Shown: one piece after another, positions 28,725 to 37,267 of the stretch
How positions within the stretch are numbered: the first letter of the stretch is position 1
Layout of the letters: each line of letters starts with the position of its first letter
Assembly: GCA_002698425.1 (NCBI GenBank)
Contig: NZXU01000050.1
Span: forward strand, 193,126-257,125
Origin: Ahrensia sp.
GTDB taxonomy: Bacteria; Pseudomonadota; Alphaproteobacteria; Rhizobiales; Rhizobiaceae
Reading direction: 5' to 3'
DNA length: 64,000 nucleotides
Program-made: the position numbers and the translations under genes
The notes under the pieces: generated by a model
What the model saw: the letters and a program-made list of their open reading frames with translations, nothing else
Database searches by the model: none
Told to the model about the DNA's origin: nothing

Positions 28725-29710
28725 CCGAGACCGTTTATCCATCGCGGGGCCCGGAAGGGCGCGTGCCGTCGCCGGCGCATCCGCACAAACGGCGCGAGGC
28801 GCTGCCGCAGCACGAGCCGAAATCGGATCTCGACGATCCCGGCGCGACCGCACGGCTTGCCGCCATCATCGCAAGCGATAGCTATCGTCCGGCGATCCAG
28901 GATGTCGGTTTTCTCGGGCGCGACGCGGCGCGCGGGCCGCGGCTGGAGCTCGATTATCTGAAGGCGGAAACGCTGCTGGAGCGGCACGGCATCGAGCATT
29001 CGATCGTGGTGTTCGGCTCAACGCGCATTCCCGAGCCGGCGACGGCGCGCAGGCGGCTGGCGGCCGCCGAAGCGGCTCTGGCCGACGACCCGGACGATGC
29101 GGAGTTGCAGGCCCGGGCGGGCGCGGCCCGGCGTATCGTCGCCAAGAGCCGCTATTACGAAGTGGCGCGTGATTTCGGCAAGATGATCGGCGATGCGCAG
29201 GGGCCGGAAGGCCACCGGCTGGTCGTTGTCACCGGCGGCGGGCCGGGGATCATGGAGGCCGCCAATCGCGGCGCATGGGATGCAGGCGCGCGAACCGTCG
29301 GGCTCAACATCACCCTGCCGCATGAACAATATCCGAACCCCTACATCACGCCGGATCTGTGCTTCCAGTTCCATTATTTCGCCATGCGCAAACTGCATTT
29401 CATGATGCGGGCCCGGGCGCTGGTCGTGTTTCCGGGCGGCTACGGCACGATGGACGAATTGTTCGAGACGCTGACGCTGATCCAGACCCGCAAGATCGCG
29501 CCGGTGCCCGTGGTACTGGTCGGCGAAGCGTACTGGCGGCGGGTCTTCGACCCGGATTTCCTGATCGAGGAAGGCACAATCGCGCCGGAGGATCGCGACC
29601 TGTTCTGGTTCGCCGAGACGGCGGAGGAGATCTGGAACGACATCCGGCACTGGTACAGGCTGGCCGGCAAGCCGCTGACCGGCGGGCAGGACGGCGAAGG
29701 CGCGCTGTGA
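28721..29710 (+). CDS. LOG-family (TIGR00730) Rossmann protein
   Basis: The 329-residue protein has the LOG/lysine-decarboxylase-like signature: VVTGGGPGIMEAANRGAWDAG and later VVFPGGYGTMDELFETLTLIQT. The PGGxGTxxE motif defines cytokinin-activating phosphoribohydrolases and nucleotide-monophosphate nucleosidases such as YgdH/PpnN. The long N-terminal half (about 150 residues) makes it larger than plant-type LOG proteins. It probably splits a nucleoside 5'-monophosphate into base and ribose phosphate. Its start overlaps the LysR stop, with AAGGAG upstream. Confidence 0.85.
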   Translation: MTETVYPSRGPEGRVPSPAHPHKRREALPQHEPKSDLDDPGATARLAAIIASDSYRPAIQDVGFLGRDAARGPRLELDYLKAETLLERHGIEHSIVVFGSTRIPEPATARRRLAAAEAALADDPDDAELQARAGAARRIVAKSRYYEVARDFGKMIGDAQGPEGHRLVVVTGGGPGIMEAANRGAWDAGARTVGLNITLPHEQYPNPYITPDLCFQFHYFAMRKLHFMMRARALVVFPGGYGTMDELFETLTLIQTRKIAPVPVVLVGEAYWRRVFDPDFLIEEGTIAPEDRDLFWFAETAEEIWNDIRHWYRLAGKPLTGGQDGEGAL

Positions 29711-29713
29711 CGA

Positions 29714-29748
29714 AACGACCCGCAGCCTTGCCCGAGCGGCGGGTCGTT
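29714..29748 (+). terminator. Hairpin between LOG and ChaN-like genes
   Basis: A perfect 10-bp inverted repeat (AACGACCCGC / GCGGGTCGTT) with a 15-base loop begins 3 bases after the LOG-family stop. There is no U-tract, so it may be a transcript-stabilising or partial terminator element. Confidence 0.4.
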
Positions 29749-29781
29749 CCAGGTTCGGCCCAAACGGAGAAAGCAAGAACG

Positions 29782-30687
29782 ATGATCAGACTCGCCGCAC
29801 TGGCGCTTGCCGCCCTGCTGACCGCGACGCTGCCGGTGGCCTGGGCCGCCGACAATCCGCTAGTGGGGACTGAATGGGCCGGGACGGGCGAGGCCGTTTC
29901 CGAGGAAATTATCAGGGACGCCTTGCGCGCCGCCGATTTCGTGGCGATCGGCGAGATCCACGACAATCCCGAACATCACGCGATCCAGGCGAGGCTGATC
30001 AGCGCGATGGCGGAGGCCGGCCGCCGACCAGCCGTGGTCTTCGAGATGGTGCCGCAAGGCCTGCAGGGCGAACTGGATGCTTTCGCAGCGGAGGGATCGC
30101 AGGATGTGGCGGGGCTCGGCCAACGGCTGAAATGGGAGGAGCGCGGCTGGCCCAACTGGTCGACCTATCAGCCGATCGCCGAAGCGGCGCTGGCGGCTGG
30201 CCTTTCGCTCCATGCCGGCGATCTCGACCGCGAGACGATCCGCGCCATCGGACGCGGCGAAAGGCCGGTCGAACCCACCGTCGCCTATTCGGAGGCGATG
30301 CGGGATAACCTGGCCGAGGAATTGCGCGTTTCGCATTGCGGCTTGCTGCCGGACGAGGCGATTCCGCCGATGATCACAGTGCAGCAGGCGCGCGATACGG
30401 CAATGGCCACGGCCATGCTGGACTCTGGCGTCGAGGACGGCGCGGTGCTGATCGCGGGGTCCGGCCATGCGCGCAAGGACCGCGGCGTCCCTTTCGTGCT
30501 GGCGGCCCGCGAGCCGGACCGGTCGATCGTCTCGATCGGGATGCTGGAAGTCCGCGACGGCGCGACGGATTTTGCCGACTATCTCGATGAAGGCGAGACC
30601 GCCCTGCCCTTCGATTTCGTGATCTTTACGGCGAAGGCCAACGATATCGACCATTGCGCGGCGCTGAAGAAGCAGATGGGCAAGTAG
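29782..30687 (+). CDS. ChaN-family exported protein
   Basis: The 301-residue protein has a signal peptide (residues 1-22, ending VAWA-AD) without a lipobox cysteine, unlike lipoprotein ChaN. It carries the family motif FVAIGEIHDNPEHHAIQ, then VFEMVPQG, and the C-terminal IAGSGHARKDRGVP. Characterised ChaN (Campylobacter) binds haem as a dimer and is iron-regulated; here the role is inferred only from family membership. It follows the LOG-family gene after a hairpin. Confidence 0.82.
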   Translation: MIRLAALALAALLTATLPVAWAADNPLVGTEWAGTGEAVSEEIIRDALRAADFVAIGEIHDNPEHHAIQARLISAMAEAGRRPAVVFEMVPQGLQGELDAFAAEGSQDVAGLGQRLKWEERGWPNWSTYQPIAEAALAAGLSLHAGDLDRETIRAIGRGERPVEPTVAYSEAMRDNLAEELRVSHCGLLPDEAIPPMITVQQARDTAMATAMLDSGVEDGAVLIAGSGHARKDRGVPFVLAAREPDRSIVSIGMLEVRDGATDFADYLDEGETALPFDFVIFTAKANDIDHCAALKKQMGK

Positions 30688-30690
30688 CCG

Positions 30691-31812
30691 TCAGGCGACC
30701 GGCGCTTCCTCGAGCTTGCCGTCGATGCGGGTCAGTTCGGCGCGGAAGCGCGGCAGGGCCTGCGGGTATTCGGCTTGCAGCCAGGCGATCAGCTTTTCGC
30801 GGATCTCGCAACGCAGTTCCCATGTGGCGATGGAGTTACGCGCGCTCATGATGCCGCGGATGACGATCGTCTTCTCGTTGGCGTCGGTCATATGCATCTT
30901 TGCCACCTGACCATCCCAGAGCGACGACCCCTCGATCAGTTCGACCAGTTTCCTGCGCAGCGTTTCGACCGGCACCGAATAGTCGACATGCCATGTCACC
31001 GCGCCGATGATCGAGGTGCCTTCGCGGGTCCAGTTCTCGAAGGGTTTCTCGATGAAATAGGAGAGCGGTACGACCATGCGCCGCCAGTCCCAGATGCGCA
31101 CGACGACATAGGTTGCGCCGATCTCTTCGATCCAGCCCCACTCGCCCTCGACGATGACGACGTCCTCCAGCCGGATCGGCTGGGTTAGAGCTATCTGGAC
31201 GCCGGCGATCAGGTTGGCCAGCACCGGCCGGGCGGCGAAACCGACGGCGAGACCGGCGACGCCGGCCGATGCGAACAGACTGACGCCATATTGGCGCACG
31301 CCGTCGAAAGTGAGCAGCACGAAGGCGGCGGCGATGATGAAGATAAGGATATTGGCGGTGCGGCGCAGCACGCGGATCTGGGTGACAACCTTGCGGGCGC
31401 GCACGTTGTCTTCTCCATCCTCGGTCTCTAGGCGGTGGCCGCGCATCAGCCGGTCGGTGAAGAGATTGGTCAGGAGGATCGCCGTCCAGCCGAGCAGGCC
31501 TATCATGATGACCGAAATAGTCCGCGCGACCGCGTTCTGGAATTCAGGCGGCAGACCTGAGGCGGAGACGCCCACCGATACGGCGAGCAGGATCATGGCG
31601 AGGCGGGCCGGATTGCGGGCGCGGCCGAGCGCCTGACGCCACCAGGAACTGCGCCGCAGCATGCGGCCGAGCACGCGCCACAGGACCGCGTGAACAGCCC
31701 AGCCGACGAAGATCGCGGCGGCGAGCAGGATGAGCGGCCAAGCCCACAGGGACGCCAGCATATAGGTGTCGACAATGGCCTCTTCGGCGGTTTCGACGAT
31801 TTCTTCGGGCAT
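30691..31812 (-). CDS. MscS-family mechanosensitive channel
   Basis: The 373-residue protein has four predicted N-terminal helices and the pore-lining MscS segment (SAGVAGLAVGFAARPVLANLIAG region, about residues 170-200). The beta domain follows (RLEDVVIVEGEWGWIEEIGATYVVVR), then the alpha/beta cytoplasmic domain. It should open under membrane tension to release osmolytes. The start at 31812 has AAGGA close upstream. It is convergent with the ChaN-like gene. Confidence 0.9.
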   Translation of the reverse strand: MPEEIVETAEEAIVDTYMLASLWAWPLILLAAAIFVGWAVHAVLWRVLGRMLRRSSWWRQALGRARNPARLAMILLAVSVGVSASGLPPEFQNAVARTISVIMIGLLGWTAILLTNLFTDRLMRGHRLETEDGEDNVRARKVVTQIRVLRRTANILIFIIAAAFVLLTFDGVRQYGVSLFASAGVAGLAVGFAARPVLANLIAGVQIALTQPIRLEDVVIVEGEWGWIEEIGATYVVVRIWDWRRMVVPLSYFIEKPFENWTREGTSIIGAVTWHVDYSVPVETLRRKLVELIEGSSLWDGQVAKMHMTDANEKTIVIRGIMSARNSIATWELRCEIREKLIAWLQAEYPQALPRFRAELTRIDGKLEEAPVA

Positions 31813-32143
31813 GTGTCCTTGCGCGGTTTGCCGATCCGAGCTGCGCCGAGGGCGGCACAGCAAAACCATTTTTGCCCCGGAGTTAGGGCAAGTCTACCGC
31901 AGTGCAACATAATTGCCGAAGGAAAGTTCCCCCGCACCCGGTATCGAGGAATCGTCGGCCATTCGACGTCCATGCTGCCGGCCGCCGACCCTGCTGAACA
32001 GGCAATAGCCGTACAATCCGGAGGCCGGCGCGGAGCGGAACAATCAGCACTCGAGTCGAATCGCTGCTAACAAACTGAAATTATTGACAGAATCAGTTTT
32101 TTCCGTAGCGTTTTGCGGTGCAATAGTCCGAAAAGGAGTGGCA
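31813..32143. other. Intergenic region upstream of usg
   Basis: About 331 bases with no credible gene. Near the usg end it contains an AAACTGA / TCAGTTT inverted repeat followed by Ts (32072-32101), and within it a TTGACA (32084) followed after 16 bases by TAGCGT, a weak promoter candidate. Otherwise I see nothing. Confidence 0.4.
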
Positions 32144-32416
32144 ATGCAAGGCAAGAGCGCTTTCGAATTGCAACTGGAAGGCTACGGGCTCACCACCGCC
32201 CATATCCTCTATCGCATGCCGGATCATCCGGGCATCCTGCAGACCTATGTCTGGCAGGATTACGACCTGGCCCCGAAGTTCCCGCAAATGTACGGCTTTC
32301 TCGACTTCTGGGAGAACAATCTCGACGGTCCGCTGCATTCCGTGCGCTACTCGCACCAGAAGCTGATCAAGCCCGGTGAGTTCCACCGCGTCGATGGCGA
32401 GATCCTGCTGAACTAG
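32144..32416 (+). CDS. usg: Usg family protein
   Basis: The 90-residue protein matches the small Usg family: the N-terminal LEGYGLTTAHILYRMPDHP, then YVWQDYDLAPKFPQM, and FLDFWENNLDGPLHSV. The function is not established; the family is common in alphaproteobacteria. Start at 32144 has AAAAGGAG 6 bases upstream. The gene is convergent with the LysM-like gene, 3 bases apart. Confidence 0.85.
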   Translation: MQGKSAFELQLEGYGLTTAHILYRMPDHPGILQTYVWQDYDLAPKFPQMYGFLDFWENNLDGPLHSVRYSHQKLIKPGEFHRVDGEILLN

Positions 32417-32419
32417 AGC

Positions 32420-33109
32420 CTAGTCGAGCGCCAGGACATCCGAGACGAGGCGAATGCGCTCGTCGACCGTCTCGACCACGATAACCGCATCGCCGCCGGC
32501 TTCCATGGTTTCGGCGGGCACTTCGATCTCGGCCGAAAGCTTGCCGGCGATATCGGTCTCGATCGTATCCAGAATGGTCAGGCTGTCGCCGCGGCGAAGG
32601 CCGATCCTGACGTCCCTGCTTCCGGGAAGGCCCGACGCCTCGACCTCGAACTTGCCCTCACCCTTTTTCTCGACATTGACTTCCGGCCCACGGGACGGTT
32701 CGGCGTCATCGCCAGGCAAGCCGATGCGCTCGCCGAATTCCGCGATCTCGCGACTGAGATCGGGCGTATCGGCGAGATAGTCGGAGACGGTCTTGCCGGC
32801 CGAATTGGCGGCGTCACGAATGTTGCGCCCGGCATCCTCCATGGCAATGCGCGCCCTGCCGAGGAAATCGTCAACCGCGTCTTCCTCGAAGACCGGCATC
32901 TTCAGCTTGCCTTCAGGAAGGTCTGCCACCGTTTCGGCGTCGTTGACGCGCAGGATTTCCTCCGGCTCGGTACCGCAGCGCGCGGCAAGCTGCTCAAGCG
33001 TTTCGTCCGGCTGCATCTCTTCGATGAAACCGCAGGTGGAGCGGGCGCCGGCCGGGGACGCCAGGGCGGTCGTGGCGGCGATGACAATCAGGAAGGATGT
33101 GCGGCGCAT
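32420..33109 (-). CDS. Exported protein with N-terminal LysM-like domain
   Basis: The 229-residue protein has a signal peptide (to about residue 22, SPAGARS) and a LysM-like region at about 28-70 (QPDETLEQLAARCGTEPEEILRVND). A charged linker follows, then a C-terminal beta-rich domain (EVEASGLPGSRDVRIGLRRGD...). Two cysteines (C26 and C45) bracket the LysM-like region and may form a disulphide. It could bind peptidoglycan. The C-terminal domain is not recognised. Confidence 0.6.
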   Translation of the reverse strand: MRRTSFLIVIAATTALASPAGARSTCGFIEEMQPDETLEQLAARCGTEPEEILRVNDAETVADLPEGKLKMPVFEEDAVDDFLGRARIAMEDAGRNIRDAANSAGKTVSDYLADTPDLSREIAEFGERIGLPGDDAEPSRGPEVNVEKKGEGKFEVEASGLPGSRDVRIGLRRGDSLTILDTIETDIAGKLSAEIEVPAETMEAGGDAVIVVETVDERIRLVSDVLALD

Positions 33110-33172
33110 ATCGGTCTCCGGGCTTCATGGAACGTGTGTCCATAACCGGCGAGCCGGGCAGAAGGTTCCGCC

Positions 33173-33742
33173 TCAGGCTCCGCACCAGGTTTCCGCGGGC
33201 TCGCGGCGACCGCGCCAAGTGACGGCGAGATCGCGGCGGACCAGGAGGTCGCCGACATCGCCTGCCGGCGTCAAGAGGGCGGCCAGCGTGCGGCCAAAGC
33301 GGTCCTCGCCACGGCGATGAACCCGGATCGGCTGGCGATGCAGGAGAAAAGCGAGTTCCTGTGTCGCTGCGCTCGCGCGCCGCCCTTCGGCGGGGCAGCG
33401 GGCCTTGACCTCGGGCGCATCGATGTTGACGAGGCGGATCTTCTCACCGTCGAGCCAGACCGTGTCGCCGTCGACCACGCAATTGATCCGGCGACCCGAG
33501 CCGCAGACAGGCATCGGTCGTGGCGCGACGTCCCCGGCGAAATCGGGTGCAGGCTGCGGCGCGTAGGCGCTGGTGGTCATTCGGTCGACAAGGCCGGAGA
33601 CCTTCGCGAGGTCGAGGCCGCCGGTCTGGCTATAGAGAATCGCGGCGCCGATGCCGATCAGGACGAAGGCAGTCCCGACCAGGCCGGTCCGCATTAGTTG
33701 GGAGAGGTAGCGCCGCCCGGCGATTCGCGAATGCTGAGACAT
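33173..33742 (-). CDS. Membrane-anchored SNase-like (thermonuclease) protein
   Basis: The 189-residue protein has an N-terminal membrane helix (about 18-37), a periplasmic linker, and a staphylococcal-nuclease-like fold. Catalytic positions are intact: D91 and D93 in CVVDGDTVWL, R103 and D108 in KIRLVNIDAPE, E111, and R151 in EDRFGR. Paired cysteines (C80, C88) precede the fold and the C-terminus is AETWCGA. It may degrade nucleic acid in the periplasm. A paralogue with altered catalytic residues is encoded at 35819-36421. Confidence 0.83.
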   Translation of the reverse strand: MSQHSRIAGRRYLSQLMRTGLVGTAFVLIGIGAAILYSQTGGLDLAKVSGLVDRMTTSAYAPQPAPDFAGDVAPRPMPVCGSGRRINCVVDGDTVWLDGEKIRLVNIDAPEVKARCPAEGRRASAATQELAFLLHRQPIRVHRRGEDRFGRTLAALLTPAGDVGDLLVRRDLAVTWRGRREPAETWCGA

Positions 33743-33916
33743 GGCGCGGAGCGTGGGCGCAAGGCGTTACTTTTCCGTTCAAGGACAGCCCTGTGCGCCG
33801 GGGACCGTTCGGGCGTTTCCTGATGGTGCGTTTGGTCACAGCACGAGCGAGGGGTTGCATGCATCACTGGCTTCAACGAGCACATCCGCTCATGAAACCA
33901 GTCAGAGGAAACGATC

Positions 33917-34189
33917 ATGAAAACCTTCACCATTCGCCGCGCCGTCACGCGCAACGCGCTGCGCATCATCGTCGCCGTGACGGCGGCTGCAGCCATCGCC
34001 GGCCAGGCCCAGTCGGCCAATCACACGGACCGCGTGTCCTGCTATTTCTATGTGAATGACGGCTGCTACAACGTCTCTCCCAACTGCACCAAGGAAGAGT
34101 ATGAGAGCCTGCTGGAGAATTGCGATACGGCCTATCCGCTCGGCAAGGCGCGCTCCCTGCGCGGCCCGAAAGCCTTCAAGCTGCAGTAA
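33917..34189 (+). CDS. Small exported Cys-rich protein
   Basis: The 90-residue protein has a signal peptide (to about residue 34, GQAQSA) and a mature part of some 55 residues with four cysteines (SCYFYVNDGCY, SPNC, ENC), probably two disulphides. I do not recognise a family. A GAGGAAACGATC ribosome region precedes the ATG. It is followed by a strong terminator, so it is a single-gene unit. Confidence 0.6.
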   Translation: MKTFTIRRAVTRNALRIIVAVTAAAAIAGQAQSANHTDRVSCYFYVNDGCYNVSPNCTKEEYESLLENCDTAYPLGKARSLRGPKAFKLQ

Positions 34190-34210
34190 ACGCGATCCGC
34201 GCCGGTAAGG

Positions 34211-34242
34211 ATGCGGCCGGGAAACCGGCCGCATTTTCTTTT
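34211..34242 (+). terminator. Intrinsic terminator
   Basis: A perfect 10-bp stem (ATGCGGCCGG / CCGGCCGCAT) with a GAAA tetraloop, followed by TTTCTTTT, located 21 bases after the small exported Cys-rich gene. Confidence 0.9.
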
Positions 34243-34287
34243 GCGCGGCGACGGGACAGGATAGGCAGTGTCAACAGAGACCGCGCC

Positions 34288-34716
34288 ATGCCGATGCCGC
34301 AGGAATATTTCGCCACCTCCCGCGATTTCGAGGCCTTCATGGCGGACGCCAAAACCGCGCTCGGTCATGGATCGCATCACCAGACCTACACCACGGTGCA
34401 GGCGGTGCTGACCGTCTTCCGGCGGCGGCTTTCGGTGGGCGATGCGCTTCGGTTCGCAGGCGTGCTGCCGCCGGTCCTGCGCGCGATCTTCGTGTCGGAC
34501 TGGGACGCCGCGGACGCGCAAAAGCCGTTCGGGCCGCGCGGAGCGATGGAGGCCGAGGTCAGAGCGTTTCGCGAACACCACAATTTCGCACCGACCGATG
34601 CTATTTCGACTGTGGCGGGGGTCATGCGAAAGCATGTCGATACGAGAGACTTCGAGCGCGTTCTGTCGACGCTTCCGGATGAGGCGCAGGCATATTGGGA
34701 TCCGGCCGGGAATTAG
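34288..34716 (+). CDS. DUF2267 family protein
   Basis: The 142-residue protein fits DUF2267: YFATSRDFEAFMADAKTALG, then TVFRRRLSVGDALRFAGVLPPVLRAIFVSDWD, and a C-terminal helical repeat (VAGVMRKHVDTRDFERVLSTLPDEAQAYW). Function unknown; these are small all-helical cytoplasmic proteins, often near stress genes. Start uncertain by two codons (ATG at 34288 or 34294). Confidence 0.8.
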   Translation: MPMPQEYFATSRDFEAFMADAKTALGHGSHHQTYTTVQAVLTVFRRRLSVGDALRFAGVLPPVLRAIFVSDWDAADAQKPFGPRGAMEAEVRAFREHHNFAPTDAISTVAGVMRKHVDTRDFERVLSTLPDEAQAYWDPAGN

Positions 34717-34808
34717 GCTTCCATCGATCTAACGGGGCGGCCGAGCCGCATCGACCATATTCGGGCCTTAAAGCTTCGACATGGGTTCGCAGCGAACAAG
34801 GGGGCTCC

Positions 34809-35795
34809 ATGCGCAAGATTTTCATTGCCATCGCCGTCATCGTCAGCGCGCTCTATCTCTGGAACGCGTCCTGGATCGCCGGGGCGCCGGCCGAGCCGCA
34901 GATCGGTCTGATTGCGCATCGCGGCGTGCACCAGACCTTCTCCCGCGAAGGGCTGACGAATGACACCTGCACAGCGGAGCGCATCTTTCCGCCCGAGCAT
35001 CGCTTCCTGGAGAACACGATTCCCTCAATGCGCGCGGCGTTCGACGCCGGCGCGGATATCGTGGAACTGGACGTGCACCCGACAACGGACGGGCAGTTCG
35101 CGGTGATCCACGACTGGACGGTCGACTGCCGTACCGAGGGCAGCGGGGCGACGCGGGAGCACGACATGGCGAGCCTGAAAACGCTGGATGTCGGCTACGG
35201 CTACACGGCCGACGGCGGCACGACCCTCCCGCTGCGGGGGACCGGCGTCGGCCAGCTGCCGGAGCTGAAAGAGGTGCTGGCGGCCTTTCCGGACGGAAAG
35301 TTCCTGATCAACTTCAAGAGCCGCGAAAGGCGCGAAGGCGACATGCTGGCGGCGCTTGTCGAGGAGCACCCGGAATGGCGGAAGGAAATCTGGTCAGCCT
35401 ATGGAGGCGACGCGCCCACCATGCGCGCCAACGAGCTGATCGACGGGCTGGACGGTTATGGCGCAAAGCAGATGAAGTCCTGCCTGCTCGGCTATCTGAA
35501 ACTTGGCTGGAGCGGGTATGTCCCGGAGGCCTGCCGCAACACCCATGTTATGGTGCCTGGCAACCTGGCGCGTTTCGCCTGGGGCTGGCCGCACCGGTTC
35601 CGCGCGAGGCTGGAGGCGGCGGGAAGCGACATCATCCTGATCGGCCCCTATTCGGCGGGCGACTCCGGCTCGCGCGGCATCGACAGCGTGGAAGAGCTGT
35701 CGCTGATCCCGAAGGGCTTCGACGGCTATGTCTGGACAAACCGGATCGAGCTGATCGGCCCCGAACTGGCGGCGCGCCGGCAAGGCGGCGACTGA
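34809..35795 (+). CDS. Glycerophosphodiester phosphodiesterase family protein
   Basis: The 328-residue protein has an N-terminal membrane anchor/signal (residues 4-24) and a GDPD TIM barrel: IAHRGVHQ (catalytic His-Arg), the FLENT and DIVELDVHPTTDGQ metal-binding motifs, and AVIHDWTVDC with the second catalytic histidine. It should hydrolyse glycerophosphodiesters to glycerol 3-phosphate in the periplasm or at the membrane. An unusually long loop (THDTCTAERIFP-like, residues 45-60) with a cysteine follows the first motif. The start has AGGGGG upstream. Confidence 0.85.
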   Translation: MRKIFIAIAVIVSALYLWNASWIAGAPAEPQIGLIAHRGVHQTFSREGLTNDTCTAERIFPPEHRFLENTIPSMRAAFDAGADIVELDVHPTTDGQFAVIHDWTVDCRTEGSGATREHDMASLKTLDVGYGYTADGGTTLPLRGTGVGQLPELKEVLAAFPDGKFLINFKSRERREGDMLAALVEEHPEWRKEIWSAYGGDAPTMRANELIDGLDGYGAKQMKSCLLGYLKLGWSGYVPEACRNTHVMVPGNLARFAWGWPHRFRARLEAAGSDIILIGPYSAGDSGSRGIDSVEELSLIPKGFDGYVWTNRIELIGPELAARRQGGD

Positions 35796-35818
35796 GAGAG
35801 AAGCCGGATCGCGGCCCG

Positions 35819-36421
35819 TCAGCCGCCGCACCAGGTTTCGACGGGTTCCTCGCGGCCTTTCCAGGTGGCCGCGACATTGAAGCGGACCATCTTGCGGCCG
35901 ACATCGCCGTCGGGAATCCGGACTTCGGCGAGAACGCGGCCGAACGCGTCGCGGCCCTTGCCGCGGAGTTCGATCGGTTGATTGTCGAGCAGCTGCTGCA
36001 ACGTGGCGCGCGCCTCGCGGGCCCGCGCCGTCTCCGACAGACATCGCCCCTCAAGCTGCGGCGCATCGATATTGGCGATGCGGATCTGTTCGCCGTTCAG
36101 CCAGAATATCTCGCCGTCGACCACGCAGTTCTCATTCGCGCCGCTGCCGCAAATCGGCATGGTCCTGCTTTCAAGCCCCTCATAGAAATCGTAGCCCTGT
36201 GCGATGTCGCCGCTCAGCGAACTGGTGAAGAAGGTTTCGGGCTTCGCCTTGAAAACTACCGCGTCTGTTTCTTCGCGGTCCAGCAGAAACCAAGTGACCG
36301 CGCCGATGAGAGCGAAAACGAAAAGCCCGACAAAGGCGACCAGCGAGCGCGCCGAAAAGAAACGTGCGCCTCGCCCGTATGTTTCGACGGCGAGGAGGAG
36401 ATCCGGATCGCTATTTCGCAT
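35819..36421 (-). CDS. Membrane-anchored SNase-like paralogue with substituted catalytic site
   Basis: The 200-residue protein has the same plan as the product of 33173-33742: a membrane helix (about 28-47), a linker, paired cysteines (C91, C99), the SNase fold and a C-terminal VETWCGG. The catalytic set is altered: D102 and R114/D119 remain, but the second aspartate is E104 (VDGE) and the general-base glutamate is Q122 (APQ); R162 is kept. It may be inactive or a nucleic-acid-binding form. The start at 36421 lacks a strong ribosome site, and an upstream in-frame ATG at 36508 cannot be excluded. Confidence 0.78.
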   Translation of the reverse strand: MRNSDPDLLLAVETYGRGARFFSARSLVAFVGLFVFALIGAVTWFLLDREETDAVVFKAKPETFFTSSLSGDIAQGYDFYEGLESRTMPICGSGANENCVVDGEIFWLNGEQIRIANIDAPQLEGRCLSETARAREARATLQQLLDNQPIELRGKGRDAFGRVLAEVRIPDGDVGRKMVRFNVAATWKGREEPVETWCGG

Positions 36422-36658
36422 TGTCTCTGATTTCGCTGTTCTGCGCGGCCTGTCACGGCAACGTTCTTGTTCTTGTTGCAGCGCATTATCGGCCGGTCTT
36501 CTTACCATCCGGTTCGGAAAGAACCGCGAATTCGAGGGGGTCGGTCAAGACGCGCGAAACCTTCGTTAACGGGATGGCCCTTTTCATCTCCGGACCCGTG
36601 TCCTATGCGTGGAGAGGGCCCGGAGCCCGGCATGCCAACGCCAGCAAGGGAGGCCGGC

Positions 36659-37258
36659 ATGGCGCAAAAGGCGCTGATCGTCATCGACGTCCAGAACGAT
36701 TTCTGCCCGGGCGGCGCGCTCGCGGTGGAGAATGGCGACGAGATCGTGCCGCTGGTCAATCACCTGATCGCCAGCCACGACCACGTGATGCTGACGCAGG
36801 ACTGGCACCCGGCGGGCCACTCCTCATTCGCTTCCCAGCATGAAGGCAAGGCGCCCTTCGAGACGATCGAGGTGTCCTACGGGCCTCAGACGATCTGGCC
36901 CGACCACTGTATCCAGGGGACGCAGGGCGCGGAATTCCACCCCGATCTAGCATGGACGAAGGCGGAGATGGTGATCCGCAAGGGCTTCCGGCCGGCAATC
37001 GACTCTTATTCGGCGTTCTTCGAGAACGACCACGCGACGCCGACCGGGCTTTCCGGCTATCTGAAGGAACGCGGCATCGCGGAGGTCGTGCTCGCCGGGC
37101 TGGCGACGGATTTCTGCGTCGGTTTCTCGGCGCTCGACGCGGTGACATGCGGGTTCAAGACGTCGGTCGTGATGCAGGCCTGCCGGGCGATCGACCTCGA
37201 CGGGTCGCTTGGCGTCATGACCGAAAAGATGCGCGCCGCCGGCGTCCACCTGCTTTAG
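36659..37258 (+). CDS. pncA: Nicotinamidase
   Basis: The 199-residue isochorismatase-fold enzyme deamidates nicotinamide to nicotinate. The catalytic aspartate is in VIDVQNDFCPGG, the metal-binding D-x-H in TQDWHPAGHSSF, the lysine in VIRKGFRP and the nucleophilic cysteine in LATDFCVGFSALDA. A GGGAGG site lies 6 bases before the ATG. The next gene, 9 bases downstream, is nicotinate phosphoribosyltransferase, forming an NAD salvage operon. Confidence 0.94.
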   Translation: MAQKALIVIDVQNDFCPGGALAVENGDEIVPLVNHLIASHDHVMLTQDWHPAGHSSFASQHEGKAPFETIEVSYGPQTIWPDHCIQGTQGAEFHPDLAWTKAEMVIRKGFRPAIDSYSAFFENDHATPTGLSGYLKERGIAEVVLAGLATDFCVGFSALDAVTCGFKTSVVMQACRAIDLDGSLGVMTEKMRAAGVHLL

Positions 37259-37267
37259 GGCCCGATA

